Positions 22,738 to 34,574 of a DNA stretch of 64,000 nucleotides are shown one piece after another (within the stretch, counting starts at the first letter, position 1; the number at the start of each line of letters is the position of its first letter). Under the pieces are notes generated by a model, which had not been told where the DNA came from, did no database searches, and saw only the letters and a list, made by a program, of their open reading frames with translations. Source of the DNA: Absidia repens (Eukaryota > Mucoromycota > Mucoromycetes > Mucorales > Cunninghamellaceae). A program made the translations under genes and the position numbers. Where the stretch lies: the NCBI GenBank assembly GCA_002105175.1, contig MCGE01000044.1, positions 124,001 through 188,000 of the forward strand, read 5' to 3'.

Positions 22738-25323
22738 CTATTCTACCACTACTTTGAGACCATATTCTTTCAATTGGGAAGGAGTCACTTGAGATGGACT
22801 GTCCACCACAAAATCTTTTCCTCCCGCCGCCTTGGGAAACGCAATCACATCACGGATCGAAGTGGAACCACTGAGAATAGCCATCAGACGATCAAACCCT
22901 AATGCAATCCCACCATGTGGGGGACATCCACCGCCAAGAGCATCAATAAGATGATCAAACCGTTCATATTCATGTTTTTCCAGCTAGAATATAACAATCA
23001 ATGCGTCCGTTCATCAGTCAGTCAATCAATGAGGTAATTTCGAAAGAATCTGCTTTTTACCTGTAACACCTTGTCAAAAATATACGTTTGCATCACGGGC
23101 GAATGAATTCGAATCGATCCACCACCAATTTCCATACCATTCAACACAAGATCATAGTGCTGACCTCGGACTTGCGCAGGATTCGTGCCCAGTAAAGGAA
23201 TATCTTCATCAAACGGTGCAGTAAATGGATGATGTGTGGCTTGCCATGTTCGAATCCCTTGTTCATCGGGCGTAAATAATGGGAACGATTCAATCCATAC
23301 AAATTTGAATGCATCACTCAAAGTCAAATGCCCTTTTCGTTGCAAATGATTGGCTAATTGTAATCGCGTTCTTCCCATCACCGTGTTACCACCCTACCAA
23401 AAAAGAAAAAGAGAGATCAGTCAGTCATCATTTTGGGTTGCCATCACCTCGTCCTATATGAAATACATTACATAGAGATACTTTGGTCGCCGGTGTACAA
23501 AGACAAGATCCCCTTGTTCCACATTCAATGCCATGTTCATGCGTTGTTGCTTTTCTGTTAAGATCGTTGTCTCATCCATGCCTTGCTTCAACTGTCCGCC
23601 ACATTTCAATGGCCATTGGTGTATATTGTTTTCGTTGATTTTGATGAACCCAAACTCTTGTTTCTCGCTATCCGTCAATTCCAGATCCTTCACCAAAGTC
23701 TTCAAATCGCCACCTGTCATTTGAGAAGCGCCTTGCTTGATCACCAAACAATCCAGGGCTTGATCCTCATTATCCTTTTTCAAACACCCAGACATATCTT
23801 GAATCTATATATATAAAAAAAAAAAAAAAAAAAGTTAAACGAATGATTAAATAATCCTTTTCCCTCTCACTTTCTTCCTATTGTTTTCTTACCTGCATAT
23901 CAAATCGGAGATCTGGTTTATCAGAGCCATACTATGCCACCAAAAAAAAAAAAAAAATAAGTGATCTCCGGCAGCCATTTTTCAGAAAAAAAAAAAAAAA
24001 AAAAGTTGTTTTGCATTACCTTGGACATGGCATCACTGTATGTCATATGAGGGAAAGCTTCCTTTGTCAGATGCACACCGAGGGTTTTGTCCCAAATTGC
24101 CGAGACCATGCCTTCAATGACGTGTTGTACTTGCTCCACCGACACAAAGCTCATTTCCAAATCAATTTGCGTGAATTCAGGTTGTCGATCGGCACGTAAG
24201 TCTTCATCCCGGAAACAGCGTGCAATTTGGAAATACCGATCAAATCCTGCGGCCATCAGCATTTGTTTGTGTTGTTGAGGACTTTGAGGTAAGGCATAAA
24301 ACAACCCTGGTTTCCGTGTGGGCACCACAAATTCACGCGCGCCCTCCGGTGTCGATTTGAATAACGTAGGTGTCTCGATTTCCGTAAAGCCATGCTGATC
24401 GATCAAATACTGGCGCACCGTATTGGCCGTCAACGAGCGTAGCCGCAGGTTATTTTGAAGCGTGGGGCGTCGAAGGTCCAAGTATCTGTATTTCAATCGT
24501 ACTTCTTCATTAGGCTATGATAAAAACAAAGAGATGGTTTTGTTAAAAGGAATGAAGGAACTAGTTTTTTTTTTTGTTTGATTTTTACCAGTTGAGGTTG
24601 AGATGGCCAGAATGGAAGTTGGGATGATGCTGGATTGAGGCAATAAATGTGTTGAATCTCTACTTCAATGCCGCCTGTAGGTAATTGCTGGTTGATGGTG
24701 CCTTCAGGTCGTTCACGGACAATGCCTTCCACACACACCACACTTTCCGTCGCCAGTTTCTGAATGGTCGTCTTGATGTCATGTGAGCACTGTTCTGCGC
24801 GGTAAACTAATTGGGTAGTGCCTGAAGCATCTCGAATGGGGAGAAAGACTAGATCTTGAGATAACGATCTATATGCATATATATATATAGAGAGAGAGAG
24901 AGTATTGATTAATGATACTTGACCTGAGAGATCTATTATTTGTCTTTTACCTTGAAGGTTGTGCCCATCCACACAACACCACTTTTTTGTCCTTGTCGCC
25001 TGGTCGTAAATCGCCACACATGTGAGTCCGGTTAGGATATTTGCCTGTGTTTTTAACGAGTCAGTGACACATTTGACAAAAAAAAAAAAAAATTGCATTT
25101 GATACATTTGATTCTTACCATGATAACGATCAATATCTTTGTATCCTTGTAAATGTTGGTCTTGTACCCTGGCGCTAGTTTGTAAACATTGGCGTCGTTG
25201 ATAATGAAGTGTTGATATTGAAGATGAGGGATTGGCTATTGAGAGACACCGTCGAGTACATGAGGGGCTAGTCATACGCTGCAATAAAGCAACTGAGCGT
25301 TTTAAGGACGTTGTCCGTAACAT
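22738..25323 (-). CDS. MSD1: Mitochondrial aspartyl-tRNA synthetase (bacterial type)
   Basis: Eight exons (25323-25119, 25044-24951, 24868-24589, 24514-24020, 23931-23893, 23804-23472, 23393-23061, 22983-22738) give 674 residues. The N terminus is Arg/Ser-rich ([17 protein letters not shown]), a mitochondrial presequence. Then come the OB-fold anticodon domain ([20 protein letters not shown]), the class II core with motif 2 ([20 protein letters not shown]), a bacterial insertion (GAD) domain between motifs 2 and 3 (about residues 375-490) and motif 3 ([14 protein letters not shown]). The GAD insertion marks the bacterial/mitochondrial subtype rather than the cytosolic enzyme. Length fits yeast Msd1 (658) and human DARS2 (645). 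Several introns carry long homopolymer runs (A on the plus strand). Confidence 0.95.
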
Positions 25324-26278
25324 TTTGAATAAATAAAATAAAAAAAGAAAAAAGAAAAAATGTTTCTGCGTTTTCTGAACAATTATTGGGTGTCAGAAAA
25401 GGGGCTAGGGGCACTTTGGACGATTTTTCGCGGAATTTAAAAAAGTCACTCACCACCACCAACTGCCAGTGGTTTGCCTCACTCCATGCTTCCCTTGTAT
25501 CATCGCCCCCTTTTTTACTTTAGTATGACTCATTTGCCTTTAATAAAATATGTATTTTTATTGTTTTATTCTCTGAATCGTTGAGGAGCGAGAATTGCGT
25601 TTGTTGTGAGTTGTTTGGGACGCATATGCCGTGCCCTGGAGTTACTGTAAAACAAAGATCTATGGTGGATAATACGGGTGCCAATTGATATATACGTTGT
25701 TTGGAGAAATACAAGAGTCCCAATTTCATTAACCTTGTATCCAGAAACATTGTATGATCTAATCTCTTATGGTGACATTCATTTGGTCAAGCGTTATCAA
25801 AAAGAAAAAAAATCGAGTTTCTTCTTATTAGCAGGGCGCGGGCGGGCGGGAGCTGACTTGGCCGATGGGTTAAGGCTTAGTGACTGCGATGATGGTAGGC
25901 TATCGTTCCTACCCCATCCTCCGGTGACGCTACTGCACATGAGCTTTATTTTAGTGTGCAAGTTTTGACGCCGTCGTGATATATATTGCCTTGATTTGGT
26001 CCGCCCCCCTCCCTCCGTAAAACCCCAATCACCTGCCCTTTTCCATTCCGGTCTATCTTGTAGTCCAGTCCTGTATTTTCTCGTGCTTTTTGGTTACATA
26101 TTTTTCTTTGATTTTCCTGGACTCTCAGGTTCCCCGCTAGTCAAATGATGATTTACAATAGTCTCTGTGTCAATATTAGCAGAGAAATAGCTAGTCTTCT
26201 TATAACTAGGAACTTGCTGTACCGTTGACCTCCCATCGTATTTCGGTTTAGAATTACCGTTGCTCATACGCAACCTAC
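25324..26278. other. Intergenic region with repeat fragment and GC-rich island
   Basis: Holds the AspRS promoter, a fragment of the dispersed element (about 25530-25700) and an unusual GC-rich patch (about 25830-25975) with a tRNA-A-box-like TGGCCGATGGGTTAAGGC. Minus-strand frames of 60-76 codons here have no recognisable product. Confidence 0.45.
25530..25700 (+). repeat. Fragment of the dispersed intergenic element
   Basis: Starts with TAATAAAATATG and continues with CTCTGAATCG, then GCGTTTGTTGTGAGTTGTTT. It aligns by eye with the 3' half of the full copies (AATAAAATACGTC, CTCTGAATTAT, GTTGCTATTGTAGCTGTTT). The conserved core is absent. Confidence 0.45.
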
Positions 26279-26562
26279 ATGATAGACAGTAGCAGTAATC
26301 ATGAAGCAATGGAGCGGAAGGATATCTTACGAAAAACCAGCAATCATGAATGTGGAAACCCTATGATAGTGAAGCTTTACTTTGCCATGCGATCAATGGA
26401 TATGGAAGGTGAGAATGCACATAATATATATATATATGAAAACTAGCTCGCGTTTTTCTTCCTGTTGTAGGTGCAGTTTGTCTCTATCAAACGCGACTCA
26501 AAATCGATGTACATCTTACTGAGAGTGAAAATAGGAATGGTGTGATTGTCACGATTGCATGA
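26279..26562 (+). CDS. Candidate small two-exon gene, unknown product
   Basis: Exons 26279-26408 and 26471-26562 join through a 62-nt intron with donor GTGAGA and a pyrimidine-rich acceptor (TTCTTCCTGTTGTAG). They give 73 residues (MIDSSSNHEAMERKDILRKT at the start; LKIDVHLTESENRNGVIVTI near the end). The frame is open 9 codons upstream of the ATG and has ordinary composition. No family recognised. A 71-codon frame on the opposite strand (26309-26094) overlaps the first exon; only one of these is likely real. Support is splice-site quality and frame continuity only. Confidence 0.3.
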
Positions 26563-26989
26563 ATTTAAAAACAGGCAAAACTAAAATGTCAAACGGTATA
26601 CTTTTATCTTCAGCGCACCGTCAATATTATATTCCTTTTCTCTCACTCCTTTGTTTTTACAACAAAATGCACCAAGGATATGCTCAGTCACCTTTTTGGA
26701 TCCACTGAACTAGTTTAGCTTGTGTATATTTCCCTTTATTATAAACCCATGTCATTCATTATACTCTATTTTTTTTATTTTATTTGTCTTCTATGAAATA
26801 AAAAAAATCATCGTAATTTGTATTCTTTTTATCTGTTGGGCAGTAGGGACACACAATAACGATACCAATAGGAAAACGAAAATGCATTCTCCTTGTGATT
26901 GATATTGGTATTTTGATGTTTGTGTCCGTGATATATATAGCAAGACGGTCAGAGCTGCAGTTCAATGTGAAGCTACAGAACATATTTTA
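26563..26989. other. Intergenic, no gene seen
   Basis: AT-rich sequence with T-rich stretches (26770-26790). No conserved frame on either strand. Confidence 0.4.
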
Positions 26990-27843
26990 AATTCCGCACA
27001 CGCGGATTTTGTATTTTTTTCAGCCACTTTTAATTTATTCATTTTTTCCCTCTTTCTTCCTTTTTTTTCTTCCCCATTCAACTTATACGGGGTCATCATG
27101 GACTTAGATTAGTGTTAGGACTAGTTTAGAAGGGTTTTTAGCTCAGGGATTACAAGGTGCATGGGGAAACCTTTTCATTTTGGATTCAGGATTTGGAAGC
27201 ACCGTTAGATGACTTTTTGGACTTTCGAGTAGCTTAGTTTAGTGTTAGTTTGTCCTTTGTTGTTTGTCTCTACATCTCAATAAAATTTGTCTCTTTTGAC
27301 TTGTTTCAATGAAATACGTCCCATTGATCTTTTTCTCAAACCCTGTACTGTACAATATATTAGATCTCATTTTAAAATTGTACTTTTAGATTAGTGTTGA
27401 CCATTCTTCAGATTTCCTATCATTCTCCATCGTGCGACATTCATTGAACCTCCCTTTGTTATACTGAGCCCCACACTTTTAGTTTCATATCTATCATATT
27501 CCTCTAATAAAACATGTCTTTTTTTTTTTTTACACACATCCTCTGACCCATTAGTGATAGTAAGCAAAGTCGTTGTTGTAGCTGTTTTGTGCGTGTTTTA
27601 CTATACGCCTGCTTTTTGACTTCCCCTTCCCAATATTCCACCATGACTACTTTTGTTCCCAGTGGTTGTTCTTACAATACTGTATGTACAGTTCCTAGGT
27701 CACTTCGTGTATAAGGTTTGATTATTTCTAATGGATCACCTATATTTATGAATCTATCATGGACTGTGCCGTGAGCGTCACCGCGACTATACTTTTTTTC
27801 GCATTGGCCCTCCTAGTTTTTTTTTTTTTTTTTTTTTTTTTTT
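26990..27843 (+). repeat. Dispersed intergenic element, copy 3
   Basis: Same strand and block order as copy 1. A degenerate CACGCG box lies at about 27000 and the core at 27112-27245 with GGGATTACAAGGTGCATGGG. AATAAAATTTGTC follows at about 27281, AATAAAACATGTC at about 27505, the TTGTTGTAGCTGTTTT block at about 27573, and a terminal T tract of about 27 bases at 27817-27843. Presence of the same poly-T end in copies 1 and 3 suggests a true element boundary. Confidence 0.8.
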
Positions 27844-28591
27844 CCGCTAGCACATTCCCAATTATAATAGTAATAATAATAATTGTCATCAAGAAGTTTC
27901 TTGACTACCAGGCATGATACCCTGCACATATGATACATACATAAAAGTGGTAAAAAAATCAAATCTTTAACTAGTTTATTAAGTGAAATAGTTTGACATG
28001 ATAAAACTAATATATATAGCTGAAGCTAGACTAATATCTACCCTTGCAAATAATGAGACGAAGATAATCACAATAGAGAGACTTGACAAACAGTGATATT
28101 GATAGTGGATGCACTTTCCACAAAGAAGGCTGAATCCCTCCCCCAACACAGAAATGAAGTAATCGTGGTCAGTGATAAATGAAGAACGGAAGGGACTGAG
28201 GCCAGTCATACAGTTGAGCAAAGCATCATCCAATGAAATGATCAAGCTGGATACATAAAGTCATTGATACTCATATGGGCGGGACCATCATTCAAAAAAG
28301 ATACAATAATCAGTAAAAAGTCAATGATAAAATGCAAATCAACCCATTCAGGGACCATAGATATATATTTTTTATTTTATTTACAAACTATAAGTGATGA
28401 TGATGATTAATGAAAGTAATAACAATAATAATGAAGAATAATAATAAAGAATGATAATAAAAATAATAAAAGTGTATATACGAAAGGAATATAGAAACTA
28501 AAGACAGAATATATAAGTAAATTAAAATAAAAGGGTGCATACAATGGAAAGGAAGGGAGAGGAGCATAGAAAGAAAGCGAGGGGGGGGTGT
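27844..28591. other. 3' flank of the duplicated-module gene
   Basis: AT-rich sequence. TAA/ATA microsatellites at about 27865-27885 and 28420-28475 probably fall in the 3' UTR of the minus-strand gene. No supportable coding region. Confidence 0.45.
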
Positions 28592-30667
28592 TCATAAAAA
28601 GTCAAAGAGATCATCGGCCGTTTCTTCCATTTTGAATAAAAGATCATGATCAAAAAGCCCATTGTCATATGTTTTTGTAAAATCCATCATGGCACTGGAA
28701 GGAAGTTCATTCAAAAGAGGCTGTGATTGGTTGTTGGTAGGATTCATTTGCATGACGGAAGGTAGCAAGGCAAAATCATCCATCGGCCCAGTAGAGGCAT
28801 CCACCACAGGCGAGGAAAACGAAGGGAAAAGCGGCGGCGGCGACACGACATCACTATTTCCAAAAAGACAAAGATTGGCACCGCCACAAAGGGACGAGCA
28901 TACCGCTGGATGATGATGATGATGATCGTCCAGGAGGAGTTTGTTGAGTTGGGCTGCGGAGGATGAACCATCAAGTGGTGATGATGTAGGGGTACAAATC
29001 ATGGTGGTGTTGTCATCGTTGCCAAACGACGAGGCAGTCAAGGACGTGTTGATGCTTGCCAAGTCACACCCATCCATCATGTCAGCGTCGTCGTCGTCGT
29101 CTAATGAAAGACATTCGCCAAAGTCAAGGGATTCAGTGGTATCTGTTGTACAAGATAAGGAAGGAGAAAAGGGTGCGGTAGGATGATGAGGCATAAGACC
29201 GTTGTTGCTTTCCCGAGTCAAGGATTGGTCCATATCGGAGAAGGCCAATGGTGGGGGTGGTTTCGGGGCTGTACGTGATGATTTTTGTCGAGGAGCTAGA
29301 CTAGGCATAAATTTGAGGCGATAAAGGTCTAAAGCCCGTTGTAATAACGTGCGCTTGTTGATTAACCTCGGATTGAGCCATGCCTATATATTTTTTTGGA
29401 GGGAGGGGGGAGAGAAGAGAAGTTAAGTAAGCTGGTTTGTCTTTAGAAAAAGAGATTTGTGTGTGTCTTTGTTTACCATTTTCCAACCAAGTTCATTGCA
29501 TGTGTTTTCTTCTACCCATTTTTGTTGCAAAAATGGATTTTCGCGGGATTCCACTGCCATTGCACGAGGATAGACACAGTTGGCTGCACGGAAGGAAGGA
29601 TCGATGTCGTTCAAATCCACTTGATCCAAAGTAATCTTGACACGGAACCGGACGTGAAGTTCATCCTCCATGGTCATTGTTTTGGGAATGGAAGTCGCAC
29701 AAGGAAGAGGAAAGGAAGAAACAACAGAGTCATCATTAGCGGTGCCGTTGTCAGACGATGCTGCCGCAGGTGGTGATGGAAAAATTGATTTGCGTTTTCG
29801 AAGGGTCCCATTGAGCATTTTCGTTTGTCGAGCCACACGGCGTGATCGCATCGTCGGGTTACGATTTCGGTACGAGTCGACGGCGCGTTGAATCAAGCCA
29901 CGTTTGCCCACAATCTCTTTGTTGATCCAAGCCAGCTTCCACCCCAGCACGTTGCATTGCGTTTCATAATTCCATCGGTTGCCTTGATAGGTTTCCTTGG
30001 GTACATTGGCTCGTGGGTAGACCTAATCAACAACAACAAAAACTGTCAGTTTTTTTTTTTTTATTTTCGGGAAAAATCAAGCATACACCAATTGGGGTAA
30101 AACTCAACTTACACAATTGTCAAGTTGGAATTCTTCATCAATGCTTTCAAGGCAAATATCATCAATATCAGTACGAATGGCATGTCGTTGTAAAACCCTG
30201 TTATGAGAGTAAACAAAAGAGACCCACTCGACGCCGTCACGCATTTCGATAGCTGGAGGACCGATAACCGTTCTATTATGGCTATTTTGAGTGGTGGTGG
30301 TGTTGACAGAAGCAGGGTGCATTTGCGATTGTTGACCATCCTTGTTGTTGTCAGTGTCCAATTTCTGTTTCTTGTGACCAGAAGGGGAAGAGGCATCCAG
30401 TGCTGCTGCCGCTGCCGCTGCTGCTGCTTGTTGTCTCGTTTTCCGTTTCTTGACTTTCCGAAGGGCCTGTTCAATGTTGTGTAATTGATCCAATGTCAAC
30501 CGTTCGAAAGTAGGTTCCATTTGTTCAGGTGAAGTCATCAAATCTTCAATGGAGTTATTGTTGCCACTGGTGGGGACATGTTTGTGTAACGTTTCAAAGT
30601 AACAGGAGGATGCCGGCAAGCCCACTGCACCTGTCAATGTCGATGCTGATAAAGGAAGCAAGTTCAT
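28592..30667 (-). CDS. Putative nuclear regulator with a duplicated ~80-residue module
   Basis: Three exons (30667-30113, 30022-29477, 29383-28592) give 630 residues. The same module occurs twice. Copy 1 (about 148-245) has GVEWVSFVYSHNRVLQRHAI, LDNCVYPRAN, NVLGWKLAWIN and KRGLIQRAVDSYR. Copy 2 (about 300-390) has ELHVRFRVKITLDQV, AANCVYPRAM, NELGWKMAWLN and KRTLLQRALDLYR. Both are bisected by introns at equivalent places. The linker before copy 1 has a basic KVKKRKTRQQ plus poly-Ala, and the region between copies has RKRKS, possible nuclear signals. The C terminus is acidic and hydrophobic (HDLLFKMEETADDLFDFL), like an activation domain. I recall similar fungal proteins of unknown function (possibly catalogued as DUF8032), but I am not certain; no biochemical role is claimed. 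Confidence 0.85.
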
Positions 30668-31495
30668 AGTAGTATATGATTCAAAAGATTATATAAAAGT
30701 AAGAGTGGGGATAGTCTAGTGAATACAAAGTATAATAAAGGGAAGATATAAAAATCCAGGGTCGCTTTTCACATAAAATAGAAGAGAAGGGTAGATGTGT
30801 AAGGTTGTAATGTAGTATGGGGAAATGTAAATGCTGTAAAATAAAACGTAAGTTCTGGAGTATGAGTATACAAAATAGGGAAGAGTATATAGAGAGCGAG
30901 AGAGAAAATGTTATTGGAATAGAAAAGAAAGAGATTAAAAAAAACGAAAATGGAAGAGGCTAGATATATCAAAATTTTCAAATTCGGGGTTTAAAACCCC
31001 ATTCAACCTGCGATTATGCTCCTCCAAGAACTCTTTCAGGATAAATAGAATTCTCCCCCCCCTTTTTTTTATCATTAGTTTGATTCCTATTCTTCCAAAT
31101 GAGCACAGGTAACATGATGAAACGACTGACAGATCGGAAGTGGTGAAGCTGCTGAGCCAAAAAGGGGGATTCCCTTTTTATTATCATCATTAGTAAGTGA
31201 CAGGGGAGAGGCAAAGCAAAGACTGGGGGCGAGAGACTGGCTTCATTTTTAAGACGGAAGGAACCTTACGACCCGTTCCTCCAATTTTGACTCACCAAGA
31301 TTTTTTTTCTGTATTTCCGTCACTTGCCGGTCGTTTTCGTGCTACCTTTTTTCCGTTTTTTGAAAGCCCGCCGGGTTCTTTTTGCTCAGAATCAGGAACG
31401 AAGCAAATCAAACCTTTAACACTTACAAATATAAAATAAGAATGCATCCGTTAAGAGTCATTTGCCAAAAACAAAAGTTCGTTTTCGTTCCATTA
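30668..31495. other. Upstream region with TATA box
   Basis: A TATATAA-type motif on the minus strand at about 30689-30698, some 25 bp before the ATG at 30667, and a second near 30745. GA/CT-rich stretches at 30885-30910. No gene seen between this promoter and the antisense SWIB-like frame. Confidence 0.4.
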
Positions 31496-31777
31496 TCAAC
31501 TTGATGTTTTTTCATTTCTGAGTAAAGAACGATGATGTAAATCATCTTCCTTATTCGTTATCCTTCCTCTCTTTGTTTGTAGATCAAAAACGAAGAACTT
31601 GTAAATCCACGTGGCTCTGACTTTTTTTCTTGGGAGAAGATCATACTCAGACAGGACGGAACACAATGCCGGCGTTATTAGTTTTGCCTGCTTCTTTGGA
31701 TTCCTTCGGGGATCAAGCATTTGCCGGTAAGAAAAATCAAATTCTTTTTTGGGCGACTTGAGCGGAGATTCACCCAT
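31496..31777 (-). CDS. SWIB-like open frame, possible gene relic
   Basis: The minus-strand frame is open for 166 codons (31996-31496), but the first true ATG is at 31777, giving 93 residues. The C-terminal part (AKLITPALCSVLSEYDLLPR, then KKVRATWIYKFFVFDLQTKR, then GRITNKEDDLHHRSLL) follows the SWIB/MDM2 pattern: hydrophobic-P-x-L, an R-x-x-V helix, W-x-Y, LQ, a basic stretch, I-x-x-D and a final L-L. Upstream residues are Lys-rich. Spacing around LQ is one residue longer than usual and the proline-rich entry motif is missing. It overlaps the promoter of the divergent plus-strand gene. It could be a decayed gene, a real small gene, or chance. Confidence 0.28.
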   Translation of the reverse strand: MGESPLKSPKKEFDFSYRQMLDPRRNPKKQAKLITPALCSVLSEYDLLPRKKVRATWIYKFFVFDLQTKRGRITNKEDDLHHRSLLRNEKTSS

Positions 31778-31997
31778 ATATGCTAGCTGCAATGACTTGC
31801 TCGTTGTTAAAAAGAAGCTTTCATGATTTTGCAAAAGAGTTAAAACATCAATAATGATGTAGGGGTGGGGAAGGGACTCAGCTGACAATTCATTGTGCAG
31901 AATCGTTTTCTTAACGGAGTTTGATTTTGCCCCTATTGATTTTTTTACGAGCTTTTTCCCTTTTTTTTTTTTTGGCTTTCTTCCACCATCATTCAAA

Positions 31998-33417
31998 ATG
32001 TCAGCTACAGCTAAAATACCATCTACCAGAGTACAAAACCAAACTTTACCATCAGATAGAGCACCAGCACCCTTGAGTAAGTACTTGAAATCAATATGAA
32101 CATATACATATATATATATATATATATTTTACGTGAATGCTAATTAATGTGTATTTCTCACCTCATTTTTTTTTTTACTTCTTCGTCACTAGGTGCTTTT
32201 GGCGGTGAAGTATCGTCCTCCTTTGAAGAACCAATACAAACACGATCCCAGGCCAAAAGAAAGAGAATGAAAAACCACTCAGATTCCCCTTCCGACTCAT
32301 TTGAAGAAAAGGAAGCTCAGGACTTTGACATTGGTAGCACCTCTAGTCTCTCCGATTTGTGTGATGATGATGAAATGGTCGAACTTTGTAGACAGGCAGA
32401 GGAACGACAGGAACAAGAACTGCAGCAAACACAAGCCGAGCCCTGGGAAACTATCGGCAGCCAGAACTCTATTCCAAGTTTAAGGAAACGACCATTACCA
32501 ACGTTTTATCAAGATTGGGACACTCCTTCACCAAAATACAACAAGAAAAACAATGCTCCCACGCGATCTACTTCCAGCAAGAAACGTAAATCTTGGTCTC
32601 GCGATACGACGTTTACAAAAAGCAACAATGATGATAGCAAGGCTTTCGGCGACAACGACAAACCGACATCTGCATTGATTCATCAATCTCCGTCTGAAAT
32701 CAAAACAACCATAACTCAACAGCAAACGGATCTCTTCTCACCAGTATCACCAGTACCTGCTTCCATTGCCAATGATGATATCTCCATGTTTACGCCAACA
32801 TCAAACAACAGGTGCGACAAGAAGGAAAATGATGGACAAACGGACGATAATGATGATGGATTGGAGCAGGAACAGGAGAAAGGGGATTTATATGAACATA
32901 ACCAGCAGCTCTCTGTTTTCCTTGGAGGCGAAGGCAATGATGATGATGACAATGACGAATCCGATCAATTATCTACCAGCAGTGATGAGGATGATGACGA
33001 GGGAAACAGGCCGCGTATGACAACAATCAACAATGGTGATGGTGAAGGAAGCCCAATTATCTCGCAAATGGCCAATCATCGACCCCTCGACGATCAGCAA
33101 AATCAGCTCAAGGAATCATTGACACCCACCATATCTCAAGAATTGCCAAGCTCTATGGAATGCCACAGGTAAGAAGAAGAAAAGTAATGTGGATAAGTTA
33201 TTAATTCATTGTTGTTGTTTTGTTTCGTTTTTTTGTCTTCAGTGATACGCAAAGCACCGATGTATCTATGCGAAGGGATGACGATCATGAACTTAATGCT
33301 ACAAACAAGTCAGATGAACCCTCGCTCAATCTCAAAAAAGAGCAAGATATTATTATGGATGGAAATGTACGGCCTGTAGGTTTCCTTAAACGTGTTGCAA
33401 GCTATATCTTTGGTTGA
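31998..33417 (+). CDS. Acidic Ser/Asp-rich protein of unknown function
   Basis: Three exons (31998-32076, 32193-33168, 33243-33417) give 409 residues. The product is largely low complexity: a basic patch RSQAKRKRMK at about residue 43, repeated SP/TP sites (NHSDSPSDS, LFSPVSPVPA), an acidic run (EGNDDDDNDESDQ, DEDDDEGN), and a conserved-looking hydrophobic C terminus (VRPVGFLKRVASYIFG). No domain recognised. A nuclear phosphoprotein is a guess from composition only. The short first exon is supported by GTAAGT and a T-rich acceptor CACTAG. Polyadenylation signal TCAATAAAAA near 33612. Confidence 0.8.
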
Positions 33418-34574
33418 TGGCTACCCTTCTTTTTTTTTTCTTTTTTTTTTTTTTTGTTTATCTTCTTAGTTTAGTATTATTTTATTCGACCTCATACCCT
33501 TACCCTTATAGCTACTCTCTTTCTCCCTTACTCCCTCTCCCAATTATTTAGGTTTATATGCATTATGCCTTGCGACCTCTCCCTTTCCCCCTTTATATAT
33601 ATATATAATATCAATAAAAACAAACAAATATTACAATAGTTTCCATACTTTTTTTGTACTGTTTGTAATAACAATAGACCTTCAAAATATGTCACACAAT
33701 AGAAAACACTATGCTCACTGCACCCATTTTATCTTTGCAGCTTTTTTTTTTATCTTTTTAATACCTTCTACCCCTTCTACCCCTTCTACCCAATAAATCC
33801 AGTCCAGCATGTACAATACACTGTATTGTCATTACCTTTAGCTCTTGAAAGTTAAACAATATGTTGTCTCTACATACAAAAATAACCTCCAGTGTGCCTA
33901 GATATCCAGAAACAAAAGATGCCAAAAAAAAAAGCAGAGTGCTCTTTTTTTCAATCTCCAAATTCAACAGTGGAACGAAACAGAATCTGATGTTGGATCG
34001 TATTGATCGTGTGTCCATTTTTAAATGAGACCTTGAGAGCCGCGTCACCGGAACACAGACAATTTAGTCTGTGACCCTATTGTTGACGTGTACCGAACCC
34101 ATTACTGTTAACAATTGCTAAAGATGGGATCGGACATGCCGGAAGAGTTATTTGTGTATTTCAGTAGCTCCCATACTTATTGTCTCAAAAGACATATACG
34201 CCCGTGCTGGACCCCCCCCCGCTCTGTGTCTTTAGCCAAGCATTGTAAATAGACTCAGGGTCGTTTGACATCGGATATGATCACAGCATATAGCACACCC
34301 TTTCTTTTTTTTAAACCCCATTCATCCCAATATTCTCTCGCTGATATGCCTAAAACTTTTTGCCGTAAATATATAAAAATATTAACAACCAACCCAAAAA
34401 ATAAGTGCTATAAATCATCAATCAATGGGAAACTAGTACAAAACATATTCAAAAAAAAAAAAAAATTTATTGACACCAAACGTAAAGATAAAAAAAAAGT
34501 GACATTAAACTAAGTAACAAAACTAACTAACTAATTAACTAGTAAGAGTAATAATAATAATAAGGAGGAGGGTT
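33418..34574. other. Convergent intergenic region with an unexplained hairpin
   Basis: 3' UTRs of both neighbours. T tracts at 33430-33455, AATAAAAAC at 33613. A GC-richer stretch (about 34030-34225) contains the inverted repeat CACAGAC-AATTTA-GTCTGTG (34054-34073) and a run of nine C (about 34211-34219). No coding frame recognised. Confidence 0.45.

Noticed and set aside
26094..26309. 71-codon minus-strand frame with ordinary composition
   Set aside because: Overlaps the better-supported two-exon plus-strand candidate; its own upstream exon runs into a stop and no start context is seen.
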